64,000 bases of DNA from Scopulariopsis brevicaulis (Eukaryota > Ascomycota > Sordariomycetes > Microascales > Microascaceae). A model generated the notes under the pieces. It made no database searches, had not been told where the DNA came from, and saw only the letters and a list, made by a program, of their open reading frames with translations. Numbering within the stretch: position 1 is the stretch's first letter; each line of letters opens with the position of its first letter. The stretch spans positions 176,157 through 240,156 of the forward strand of contig JAGFNX010000053.1 of assembly GCA_017657125.1 (NCBI GenBank), written 5' to 3'. Of the stretch, positions 1 to 11,297 are shown one piece after another. Both the position numbers and the translations under genes were made by a program.

Positions 1-2
1 CC

Positions 3-365
3 TTGGACTGTATTTATCCTGCCCACTCCGGTGCCTACGCTCGGCCACGGGTTGATACAACCTCAGCTGAGGGATCTCAGAGATGCCAGAGAAAATGGAT
101 TTACTCGGTCGTCACCCGCATCGCTTCAGGTTTACCTCCATCAATTGCCGGCCTACTTGCCTTTACACCAAGATACGGCCATCTTCTAGGTAAACACGCT
201 TTCGAGTACAATCCCGCCGATAAGAGCCGTAATCATACCGAAGGGCTGCTGCATCTTTGGTACTATTTCCTAGAGGAGTCGGTTAGAAAGGGATCAACTG
301 CCAAAGCCGATGCCAGCAAGGACATGCCCGCCGGCTACTATACTAAGGTTTGTCGTGTCTATTGA
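3..365 (+). CDS. Unrecognised open frame at the window edge, probably a gene remnant
   Basis: A 120-residue open frame begins two bases inside the window. The middle has a protein-like composition (LLGKHAFEYNPADKS, then HLWYYFLEESVRKGS and PAGYYTK), but I cannot assign it to a family. It may be the 3' part of a gene that starts outside the window. Downstream sequence to about 1,000 holds several short open stretches broken by stops in all frames, so a decayed gene is as likely as an intact one. No signal peptide or membrane segment is evident. Confidence 0.25.
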   Translation: MDCIYPAHSGAYARPRVDTTSAEGSQRCQRKWIYSVVTRIASGLPPSIAGLLAFTPRYGHLLGKHAFEYNPADKSRNHTEGLLHLWYYFLEESVRKGSTAKADASKDMPAGYYTKVCRVY

Positions 366-1175
366 TAAACATCACAATGGCACTGGTCGGCGGTCGAAGA
401 GGAGGAACAGAAGATCTAACATATGACCAATTCCGGCAACGACGACTACGCTAGTGACTGAGAAAGAGGTGATGAACTTGTTTGCGATGCCGGCGTCTTT
501 GGGAAACTAGATGAAAATGGACGCGATTGCACTTGGGATGACATTCGCGGCGTCTTAGCTGGTGAGTACAATTGTGTGCATCATGATCAGATTGGCAACG
601 ATGTCAGTTATCCACTTGAAAGGCTTCTCGCCGTCGGGATGTTCCGGATTAACATTCTGCCTTCGTTCAACAGTCGAATCTGGCTTCTCTGCCACATCCT
701 TTGTCAATGTAGGTGGTGTTTAAAGGTTTTCCTAACGTGAAAGAGCTTATGCAATAGGAGATAGGAAGTTAGATTACTTGGGAAGAAGCACGACGTGTCG
801 GGGTGAAGTCAACGACGAAGGGAATGGATTGCTGATGTACTATTGGGGCGATATGTTTAAGCTGCCTTCAAATCTTAAATTCCCGAGAGGTGATAAGAAT
901 TAGGACAAGGAAATTATCATTATTTTCCAGCTAGAATTACGAAACTGTCAACGAGACATCCGAGGTTTCTTAGTCTTCGCATTAAAATTCTGGCAAATTA
1001 TAGCTACTACGCTTGGGTGTAGGGGATAGGTAGGAAGACTAAAAGGGGGTTGGTAAAAAATCGGGCGTTATACACATAATCTCGTTATTATTAATCTAAC
1101 TACCAGTGAATAGCCCTGGTGCTGCACGTAACAGGGTAAGACGTAGATACTGTTTGGATAGTATTAAGCATAAAA
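366..1175. other. Intergenic, no supported gene
   Basis: Short open fragments broken by stops follow the preceding open frame. The last 250 bases are AT-rich and form the 3' flank of the leftward transporter gene. I see no RNA gene or clear repeat. Confidence 0.4.
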
Positions 1176-2851
1176 CTAATACGAGTATCTGAAATTTAAC
1201 TTCTCCTTATCAGTCTTGTCGGAGAAAGCCTCTTCACGCTTCTCCTCCTCCGTCTGGGTCACGGGTGCCCCACCCTGCAGCTTGTCGCGTCTTTTGTTCT
1301 CTAGCTTGCAGAGCAGACCGTACGCAGATATTGTTACTGCACCGACGATGAGACAAGCCAGTAGTCCTATGTAACCGTTGTGGTATGATGGAGCGTCTTC
1401 TGCCCGGAAAACCTGAGGGCCAAGAATATTGCCGACGCAATATCCCAAAAAGTACATGGCCCCCTGTGTCACCTTTTTCGTATGGCCCGAGGTGTTTGCC
1501 ATTGGAAGAGAAGTGCTCATGGTGTAAGGGGCCCAGTAGGAGTAGAACGCGTAGTAGGGACCTAAGAGAGCGAGTTTGTTGTCCTGAGGGAGCTTCCAAA
1601 GGCATATCGCGGATACCATTGGGAAGAAGATGGATATGATGATGAGGACGCAGCGGTATCCGGGGAGTCGACTCGAGATGATGTTGAAAAGGATGCCCCA
1701 AATCGTCGCAATTACACCAGTTGGTACACCAAGAAGCGTTGTCTCGAGGGGTTCGAATCCTAGGCCATTAACGATGAGCGCGGCAAAGGTCACCAAACCA
1801 CCTAGGCTCAAGTGTTAGTATATGAGCATGGCACAGTATTGATGTAGCACCGCCTTACCGTTTGGGATATTCAATGCGCACGCAAAGATCGATATTAGCC
1901 AGACCTTGGGGTCAGTCAGACATTCCTTGACCTGGTACCACTTCATGTTCTTATCCTCCACGCCCGTGTTGCTACTGCGGACCCGTTCGAGGCAAATATA
2001 TTTCTCCCGGTCGTTGAGCCACCACGCTTCAATAGGTGAGCTGGGGAGGCAGGTGTACACCACAACTGACCACACGGTAGTGATGCTTCCGAGGACGATG
2101 AACAGCAGCCTCCATGGCGCAACGGCGGTGTTCGTATGCCCGATGCCATAAGATAGCAAACCCGTTACTATAGAGGACAAGTTGTTAAACCAGATAGATA
2201 CCCTGATCGGTTGTTCCGGGATGGTCCACCACATGGCCGTTACTACCGTGCAGACGGGGAAGACCACCGCCTCAAAGATACCCACTATTGTTAATTGTAA
2301 GCGACCTCGTCAGGATGGCGGACACGGTAAGAATTTGGATAGAATGTCCACGACTTACTCAGGAACCGAACGGTGGCCAGCCCACCGAAGTTGCTAGTCA
2401 CGGCGGTCATGAACGTCAGGACCGCCCAACCAAACACAGTCGCCCCGTAGAAGGTCCGAATAGGAAGTTTCTGGATGAGAACATTCCCCGGCCATTCGGC
2501 TACGAGGAAGCCAAAGTAGAAGATGGAGCCGATCCATGAGAACTCGTTGCCCCTGAGGTTGGTGTCGTCGACCATGCCGTAGATTGCGGCGTTGGAGATG
2601 ATGATCTTGTCGACAGCGGCCATTATGACGGAGAAGGCGAGGATAGGGAGGATGATAAGGTCGATCTTCCAGAGGAGTCGGCGGGACTCCTCGTCGGTTA
2701 TTGGCTGATCCGTGATCTCCGGACCAAGGCTCACGAGAAACTTAGCGGCGACGTCGAGCTCGCCACGGAACTCCGTCGTCTCGCCCTTTGCTTGACTTTC
2801 GACATCATTGACGGCGTCGGCTGACGGCTTTTCCTCGTCTCGGTTGGTCAT
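1176..2851 (-). CDS. MFS transporter, allantoate permease (DAL5)-like anion:cation symporter
   Basis: Plasma-membrane proton symporter of the DAL5/TNA1 family, which takes up small organic anions such as allantoate, ureidosuccinate, nicotinate or dipeptides. Three exons, 2851-2359, 2284-1859 and 1801-1176, are joined by introns of 74 and 57 bp with GTAAGT/GTAAGG donors; the second has a CTAAC branch site. The protein is 514 residues, normal for the family. It has a charged cytosolic N-terminus, a loop with the SWIGSIFYFGFLVAEWPGN segment typical of the family in TM2, about 12 membrane helices and a charged C-terminal tail ending NFRYSY. It is transcribed on the same strand as the FAD-dependent oxidase upstream. 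The substrate cannot be read from sequence. A nitrogenous compound is inferred from the family and the neighbours. Confidence 0.88.
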
Positions 2852-4123
2852 TATCTGAGCCTCACAGCTATCGAATAACAGGGGATGATATGGAGTGATC
2901 GAAAAGATGATAATGTCGCCGCTGGCAACCGCGTAAAAATACGGGGATCCAGCCCCCTTAATAGCAACTTGTAGTTGTTAATGTGGTTAGATGATCCTAG
3001 AATTATATCAATGACAATCTAACTGCCAGCCTCCACCTGAAGCGGTGTTAGTATCGGATGTCTCGGACTTATTGGTCGAAGTGCTGCCGGGAGTCATAGA
3101 AATAAACGTGTCGCTTCGACGGAAGCTCCAGGCGACGGGAGCTGGTGCGGCAGATGGTCCGGGGAAATGGAGACCGCAGATGATTCGCTGACCCCACAAC
3201 CCTGTTCCCAATACCCCCGTGTCACTAACGACCAAGCGCATGTCGGATGCCGGCATGTACAGAAAACGCTGGCATGCCATGGCAGCTGATGCTAATAGGT
3301 AGGGCGGTGTAACCCCGCAAAGGAGTCGATCTTTAACCTAGTAGATCTCGAGACGATACCTTCCTTTTCCGGAGCAAGGTGCACTCGATATTCCTTCCGG
3401 AACCCGGGGTTGACTGTACGATTCCTGGAACGGAATAGATGCGTTATCCGAAAGCGGTATGGTAAGTAAACGCCGGTGCAATCTTGTCGCCTCGACCTAC
3501 TTGCTGTACAATAATCCTACAACACTATTGGCGCGATGGGCGATAGTGTTTTGCCACGTTAGAAACCGCTAGAATGCGGGGGCGGGGCATATGGTCCCCG
3601 CAACGGCAATCCAGCTTACCCCAGTAGTGGCTGATAGCTGGCGGTGCGGGGAAGCTCTCGCGCATGATTTAGGATCCGCCGGCATTGTGTACGTATTCTC
3701 GCGAGTGCCGGTAGGGTGCCCAGTTCTAGTCTTATCGCCTTGACCTTCCCCTGGGGTAGGAGGGGGTGCGTTCTTGCCGATGGCGGACAAGTCTAAATCC
3801 AACTGCAGGTAGGGGCCAAGAATACCAACCCCCCTAGTTTGACACGCTGCGATTGGAGACGGGAATTCGACAGTCGGAGATACGGGAAGTCAAGGACGTC
3901 ATTAAGTGGATCTACCTACTCGCGAGGTGTGTAGACTGCTGCTCCACTAATGAACACGGTGGAATTCAAGTTGCCTTGAACGTACCAAACACGAGTAGGC
4001 TGTAGGCAATGGAATGATTCAAGTGGCTGTAAAGCTATGCAATTCTGTGCTTATGCATTCATGTAACTCAAGTATCTGCGTTTCTGTTCCGCGTGACATC
4101 GTGCAGTAGGGCCGAGCCTCAGC
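2852..4123. other. Intergenic, no supported gene
   Basis: Short open frames on both strands (for example 3008-3280 and 3569-3802) have no recognisable domain, no splice-linked partner and unbiased composition. The first 200 bases serve as the transporter promoter. The rest is the 3' flank of the FAD oxidase gene. Nothing else is seen. Confidence 0.4.
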
Positions 4124-5474
4124 CTACAGCTTTGCGCGTGGAACGGCCGCGAGTTCCTGACCTGACCCACTACGCCAGGCACTGGCGGCCTTGGGCTTTG
4201 ATTCCTTCCACTTCCACTTCGGCTCCGATTGTGTTCCCTTTTCCAACAAGGTTTGCACAAATTGTCCGAAAATAGGCAGCATCTTGAACCCGTGACCGGA
4301 GTCCCCCGACAGAACTACAAGAGATGAGGTAGTTTCTGGGACGTAGTCGATGATGTAGTCTGAGTCCGCCGTATCGGCGAACCAGCAGAGGTGTGCATCA
4401 ATTAAGGGCCGATCCGCAAACTGCGGCAATACCTCGCGCAAGAGCCTTCGCACGTGCTCCTCGTCTTCCTTGGGGATGAACTCGGACTCGGCCTGGGAGG
4501 GAAATGGTACCGAGACGCCATCGCCGGACCAGGCGTAGTTGGTGAAGCCGCCCCCCATGTGGCAGAATTTTAGCTTGTTGGTCGCCTTGTCCGGTTCGAA
4601 GAAGAAGGCGAGGTCGCGCACGTTCGTAACGGGGATGCCCCTCAGTTCAGACGCCTCCTGGGGTGTGAGTTGGATGTGGGAGACACCCCAGCACCGTCCA
4701 GTGACCTGTTTGCCGATACGCGGGACGAGGTTGGAGACGTGGGCACCCGCAGCGAGGATAGTTTTATCGGCCAGGTGTATCTTGCCAGACCGAGTCCTAG
4801 CCCCGATGCAGGACGAGCCGGAGCGTGACGAGGCGTGGAGAAGGGACTCCACTTCTCCATGATCTTTTCCGAGGCAGAAATTGACGCCCAATTTGACGCA
4901 CTCCTTGTAGACAGCCTTCAATGCGTCCAGGGAGTGGCCGTAGCCAGCCAGCCTGTTGTAGTAGCCCGACCACCCGTCCACGGGCCCCTTAAACTCCGGC
5001 ACAAGCTCCTTAATCTCCTCCCGGCCGTTGATGCGGCGAACCTGCCCTGAAAACGCGGGGTGGTTCTTTATTGAGTCGAAATAGCTTTCGGTCACGCGTC
5101 TTGTCTGCTCGGGCGCGGCACCGGAGCTCACGTTAAGGAAGCCCGTCTGGTGGTAATAAGGTGCGTAGAACGGATCGGTTTGCCATTTTCGGATGGCCCT
5201 CTAACTGGAGAGTAAGCTTCAAGCCGGAAAACGAAGGACTGTCTCTGGAACCGCGGCTGTAACTCACGAGACTAAGATCGGTGTAGAAGTTGTCGGCGTA
5301 CTCTGCGCGGATCACCTTGTTAAGGTCGAACGCCGCCGAGAAGCCGCTCGGTACGGTGTCACCTTTCTCGAGGACGGTGATTTCTGAGTATCCGCTTGAA
5401 GCTAGGTGGTAGGCTGTGGCGAGGCCGAAGCAACCGGCTCCAATAATAAGAATGGAGGGTCTTGTTTCACTCAT
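4124..5474 (-). CDS. FAD-dependent amine oxidase, sarcosine oxidase / fructosyl amino acid oxidase family, peroxisomal
   Basis: Flavoenzyme of the DAO superfamily that oxidises secondary amines (sarcosine, pipecolate, saccharopine or fructosyl amino acids) with O2, giving H2O2. Two exons, 5474-5268 and 5200-4124, flank a 67-bp GTGAGT...TTAG intron; the product is 427 residues. The dinucleotide motif GAGCFG is at residues 12-17. The N-terminal DLNKVIRAEY segment and the C-terminal GDSGHGFKMLPIFG segment, which contact flavin and substrate, are conserved in fructosyl amine oxidases and peroxisomal sarcosine oxidases. The last three residues are AKL, a PTS1 signal, so the H2O2 would be made beside catalase. 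It is divergent from the 5-oxoprolinase gene, about 1 kb away. Exact substrate is uncertain; family is secure. Confidence 0.87.
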
Positions 5475-6480
5475 CGTAGTAGTTGGTTGTAATTCGACGC
5501 GCAGTCATGCACTTTTTGGCAAGGATAAATTCAGACGGTAAGAACTCTAAGTTGTCCGACAATAAATTTATAGAGTTGATGGCAGGGCAGGGTATCCGAT
5601 AGACATCGGAGGTGGAAGTGACGAAGTAGGGCTAATATCGTATGGTCCTGTCCTTGAAAGAGGGGCCCAAAAACCTCTACGTCGGGCTGAATTTCCATCG
5701 TGGGGCAAGAGACAGGGGTTGGAGACCATCCGACCAGTCTTTATGGATCACCAAGTAGATGCAGGCAGGTGCAGGCGACGGGACGAAATTGCCGGGACAG
5801 TCCCCGCCGATATCGCTAAGCAATACTAACGCGGATGCAGGTCGAGGCGAGTGGCAAAGGAAGGTTAGTTACAGCGCTTCGTGCACTCGGCTTCTTAATG
5901 CTCTAGCAATTGGGCTAGCAATCCGCTCGCCCAGGCCCCATGATCTACCCCGCCATCTAGTCTGGCAAAGTTGTCTCCCTGGCACAAGGTCCCGTTGACG
6001 TAGAACAGTCAGGGTTCTCCGCACCAGAACTGAGGCCGGATACCCCGGAATTGGAAACCCCGCTTCAGCCGTAACGTCGTCGCCTCTACCTTCTCCCCAT
6101 GTCGTTGAACATTTTTCTTGCTTGGGATTCCAACGCTATTAGCGCCAATAGGAGGGCCATATGTATAAGCCATGACCCACTCGTACTGCGCCAGAATCAC
6201 CCGCAACGTCTCCACCAAGAATGTCTGCCGGATTGCCGGCTGGAAGGAAGGTACCCACTCCACCCTCAGCGTGCCGCCACCAAAACAGCGGGAGGTCAAC
6301 TCCGACCTGCGTGTGTCAAGGTAATATGCTGCGCAAGTCGACAAGTAGCAGTGAAGAGACGCGCGTGGCGACAAGGATATAACTACGCTTCCCCCTCCAC
6401 GGTTCATCCGAGCGTGAGATTCGAATAGCAGGGCCTCCAGGCAAGCTTTCCCTATGGTTTTGTTAATACGTTCGTAGACG
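5475..6480. promoter_or_regulatory. Divergent intergenic region between FAD oxidase and 5-oxoprolinase
   Basis: About 1 kb separates two outward-facing start codons, so both promoters must lie here. An antisense open frame spanning 6009-6707 runs into the 5-oxoprolinase coding exons and has no domain; I treat it as chance. I did not find a clear paired CGG motif or TATA box that I would defend. Confidence 0.4.
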
Positions 6481-9400
6481 ATGCCGGAGACTATGAAACA
6501 ACAGCATGCCGCGCCGGCGGGCTCGAGGCCCAATATCAAGATCGCCATTGGTAAGCACAACGGCCGCCGCTTCGCATCAACATCTCTTTTCACTGCCATA
6601 CTGACCATCAATCTAGACAGGGGAGGCACGTTTACGGATTGCCTGGGGATTGTCGAGGGCAGCGAAAGAAATATCCTAGTTAAGATCCTATCCCAGGACC
6701 CTTCCAACTATTCAGATGCACCCATTGAAGGCATCCGACGTATCCTAGAGGAGGCAACGGGAAAACCCTTCCCGCGGAACCAGCAGATCGACACCTCGCA
6801 GTTCGGCGCGCTGGACGTCCGCATGGGGACCACTGTCGCCACCAACGCCCTTCTTGAGCGCAAGGGTGAGCGTGTGGCTCTCCTTATTACCGAGGGCTTT
6901 GGGGACGCGCTTAAAATTGGCCTCCAGTCCCGGCCGAAAATCTTCGATCTGAACATCAAAAAGCCCGACGTGCTTTACAACAAAGTAGTAGAGGTCTCTG
7001 AGAGGGTGACGGTCGAGAGCTACCAGCAGAGCCCCTCGTATGACCAGGACGTGGCCAAGATCGAGGAGGCCGTCAAGTCTGATCCTAACTTGCTTAGGGG
7101 GCTCAATGGTCAGGTTATGCGGGTAGTCAAGAACTTGGATAAGGAAAAGGTAAAGGCTGACTTGGAGAGCCTCTACAACGAGGGGTTCCGGAGTATATGT
7201 GTTTGCTTAGCACATTCATATACCTTCCAAGGTACGCCTACCCTCCTTGACTCAGATAAATGGATACCACGACTAAACATTTCCAAAGACCACGAACTTG
7301 AAATCCGCAAGATTGCCAACGAAATCGGATTCCCAGAGGTTACGCTATCGTGCCTCACGCTGCCTATGATCAAGATGATCTCGCGGGGCATGTCGGCCAC
7401 CGCAGATGCCTACCTAACGCCTGTCGTAAAGAGATACATCGAGGGCTTCCAGTCTGGGTTCACAGACGGTCTGCAATCGTTAAATACGCGATGTGAATTT
7501 ATGCAGAGCGATGGTGGCCTTGTCGACGTGAGAAAGTATGACAACACGATGATCTGCTTTCCGTAAAGCTCACTTGGCTAACACCTGTCCCTCATAGCTT
7601 TAGCGGACTTCGCGCGGTTCTTTCCGGGCCCGCAGGCGGCGTTGTGGGCCACGCGCGGACAAGCTACCACCCCGAGGAGAATACGCCGGTGATCGGCTTT
7701 GACATGGGCGGCACGAGCACAGATGTGTCGCGGTTCGACGGCTCCTTCGAGCACACATTTGAGAATGTGACTGCCGGAATCACTATAATGGCGCCGCAAC
7801 TTGACATCAATACTGTTGCCGCCGGAGGTGGGAGCATCCTGTTCTGGAGGCACGGCTTATTCGCAGTAGGCCCTGATTCGGCCGGTGCGCATCCCGGACC
7901 GGCCTGCTATCGGAAGGGAGGTCCGTTGACCATCAGTGACGCTAACGCCTTTACTGGCCGTCTGCTGCCGGATTACTTCCCTAAAATATTCGGCGAGAGC
8001 GAAAAAGAGCCTCTTGACGTCGACATTACGAGGAAGAAGTTCACTGAGATGGCGCAGCAGATCAGTATCGAAACGGGACAGACAAAGACCCCTGAGGACG
8101 TGGCCATGGGCTTCATCGACGTCGCCAACGAGACCATGGCCAAGCCCATCCGTGCCTTAACTGAGGCTCGCGGGTTTGACACCTCCGCCCACCATTTGGC
8201 CTGCTTCGGTGGTGCTGGCGGCCAGCACGCTTGTGCGATCGCCGGGTCTCTGTCCATCCGCAGGGTTATTATCCACCGCTACTCGTCCATCCTCTCTGCC
8301 TACGGAATGGCGCTCGCCGATACCGTGCACGAAGCCCAAAGGCCGGCTTCTGGCGTCTTCACTTCCGCTGCACCAGTTCAGCATGTCATTAATGAGCTCC
8401 GTGCAGAGGTCGATCGTGAGCTGCAGATCGACGGATTCGAAACAGGTCGCATTAAGCACGAAGTATACCTCAACTTGCGGTATCAGGGCACCGATAACAG
8501 CCTGATGATACTAGAGCCTAAGGACGGTGACTATCTCGCAGAGTTCACGCGACAGCACCACCGCGAGTACTCTTTTACCTTCACAGACAAGAACGTCTTG
8601 CTGGAGGATATCCGGGTCCGCGGTGTCGGGCAGTCGCTCGAAAATATCAATGAGTCGCCATATGAGGAGCTTGGGGCTGTCATCACATTCGAAGTGACGA
8701 AGGGAACTGCGGATGGCACTTCTGCCGTCTACTTTGCTCAGACAGGCTGGGCTGAGACGCCAATCTACCGGCTGGAATCCTTGAATCCGGGCTGCATTAT
8801 CCAAGGACCCGCGACCATCATCGACAACACGCAGACCATCATCGTCGAACCGGCCGTCAAAGCCACCGTGCTTAGTCGCCACGTCATCCTGGATCTCCAG
8901 TCAACCAAGTCCCGCGAACTTAGCCAGATCACGATAGATCCCATCAGCCTCTCGATTTTTGGGCACAGGTTCATGTCCATCGCAGAGCAGATGGGCCGCA
9001 CATTCCAGAAGACTTCGGTGTCGACCAATATCAAGGAGCGTCTCGACTTTTCGTGCGCGCTTTTCTCACCCGAAGGCCGCCTTGTCGCCAACGCGCCACA
9101 CGTGCCGGTCCACCTAGGCTCCATGGAGTACGCTGTGCGATACCAGAATGAGATGTACCGGTCACAGTTAAAGCCCGGCGACGTCCTCTGCAGCAACCAC
9201 CCGGTAGCTGGCGGGGTGCACCTCCCAGACATCACCATCATGACTCCAGTTTGGGACGATGCGGGGGAAAATATCATTTTTTGGGCCGCATCGCGAGGCC
9301 ATCACTCCGAGATTGGCGGTATCAGCCCAGGTTCAATGCCGTCCAATAGCAAGTTCCTTTACGAAGAGGGGGGAGCGACGACAAGCTATAAGATCGTTAG

Positions 9401-10724
9401 CGGCGGGAGTTTCGACGAGGAGCAGACACGCAAGTTCCTCTACGATGAACCATCCCAGTATCCTGGTTGCAGCGGCAGTCGAAGTTATCAGGACAACCTC
9501 TCCGATATGCGCGCCGCTATAGCTGCCAATAACAAGGGCACACGCTTGATCGAGGTCCTTATTAAAGAGTTCTCTCTGCCTGTCGTGCACATGTACATGA
9601 ACGCCATCGCCGCAAACGCCGAGACAGCAGTGCGCACATTTATTCGAAAGGTTTCGGGGTCCATGGACCGGAGGACCCTGACTTTTGAGGACTACCTTGA
9701 CGATGGTTCCGTCATTAACCTTAGAGTCCGCCTCAATCCGGAGGATGGTACAGCAGTCTTCGACTTTACTGGCACGTCGGAGGAAACACTTAACTGCCTC
9801 AATGCACCTAAAGCCATAACGCACTCCTGCGTCATCTACTGCCTCCGGTGCCTCATCGACGTTGACATACCCCTTAACCAGGGGTGCCTCGCCCCTATCG
9901 ACGTCATAATCCCCGAAGGCACGATCCTCAACCCATCACGCTACGCTGCTGTCTGCGCCGGCAATAGCATCACTTCGCAGCGAATCACGGACGTTATCCT
10001 CGGCGCCTTTGGCGCCATGGCGGCTTCCCAGGGCTGCGTCAACGTGTTCGGATTTGGCATGGGCGGCAAAGACGAGTCGACGGGGACCGATGTTCCCGGG
10101 TTCGGATATATCGAGACCATTGCAGGCGGCCACGGCGCGGGGCCAGGGTGGGCTGGCACATCCGGAGTACACACCCACATGTCCAACACGCGCTGTGCCG
10201 ACCCGGAGGTATACGAACTACGATATCCCGTCATCCTGCGTCGTTGGACGCTCCGCTCCGGCTCCGGGGGCCGCGGCAGGTATGCTGGCGGGGATGGGTG
10301 TATTCGCGACATAGAGTTCCGAATCCCGCTGCAAGTATCGATGCTTAGTGAGAGACGTGTTGTCAGGCCGTATGGAATGGCGGGCGGCGAGCCCGGCGCG
10401 GCTGGGAAGAACCTGTATGTGAGGAGCGAGGCTGATGGTCAAGAGCGGACGATCAACATCGGCGGCAAAATGGAGCTAAGTGTGTCGGCGGGCGAGCGGG
10501 TGGTTGTTCACACGTGAGTATCCCAGGCTCTGTCTAATTTCTTTTCCCCAATCATCATTATTGCTAACTTAGGATTTAGTCCCGGTGGTGGTGGTTGGGG
10601 CGTACCTGGTAATATCGCGGCGAACGGGACGGAACCGGCCACCAACGGCACGTGCTCTACCGGCTACCAGTTCGAGCCGCGCGGCAGCGTTCATAATTGG
10701 ACTATAGCAGCTGAACGTAATTAG
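6481..10724 (+). CDS. ATP-dependent 5-oxoprolinase (fused HyuA-HyuB)
   Basis: Hydrolyses 5-oxo-L-proline (pyroglutamate) to glutamate with ATP in the cytosol, a step of the gamma-glutamyl cycle. Five exons: 6481-6550, 6617-7231, 7289-7535, 7598-10513 and 10580-10724, giving 1,330 residues, the normal size of eukaryotic OXP1-type enzymes. The N-terminal hydantoinase A half has the nucleotide-binding DRGGTFTDCLG motif, made only after removing intron 1, and a second acidic motif GFDMGGTSTDV. The hydantoinase B half follows from about residue 760. The last exon supplies the family-typical HTPGGGGWG segment, which fixes the final intron. All junctions keep frame. N-methylhydantoinase belongs to the same superfamily and is an alternative activity. 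No break is seen. Confidence 0.93.
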
Positions 10725-11297
10725 GTATTCTGGATTAAAGAACACTCAAGTGTACTGTACTCTGCTCCATAACGGTCTAGCCCAAATGGGCAAGGATAGG
10801 CAGAACGGCATATATTCCCGAGCGGCGGGCGCATAACCGCAGAGTCGTATTGTTATCAGTATTCCCAGTATTATTTAACTACCATAACTGAATCTCCCGT
10901 TTTCTTCGCAGCAAAAGCCGAGACCATGGCCTCATCGCGCTGGACTTTGCGCTGGCGAAAGGTCTTGGTAGAGTGGTAGCTAGGGAGGGCCAGACTAGAC
11001 TAACGTCCTAGAAAGGAAAGTATGATGTCATAACGCAGCAGAGTAATGATTACATCACAGGGGTAAACATCCACTCAAAATAGTCAACCCTTAGATTTAT
11101 CCTCTTTAACAAAAGGGATCAGAGTCGCAAGGTATGATCTTAATAACTAAAGAACATTTCCATCTCCTATCTATTTCCACAGAGACATCGACTTTTTGTT
11201 TCTGACTAGTATTTTCTCCCGATTATAGTGCGGCCAATCGCCACGAAGACCACGAAAGAACGGGACCGTCACCTAGAGGCCCTTCCGAGCCCCAGAG
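10725..11297. other. Intergenic region upstream of the calcium uniporter gene
   Basis: It holds the 3' flank of 5-oxoprolinase and the promoter of the next gene. It is moderately AT-rich around 11,040-11,200. No open frame with recognisable content. Confidence 0.4.

Noticed and set aside
1748..1761. GGGTTCGAATCCTA, resembling a tRNA B-box
   Set aside because: Lies inside exon 3 of the transporter gene; no A-box or cloverleaf around it.
6009..6707. 232-codon minus-strand open frame across the 5-oxoprolinase start
   Set aside because: Overlaps real coding exons and has no recognisable content.
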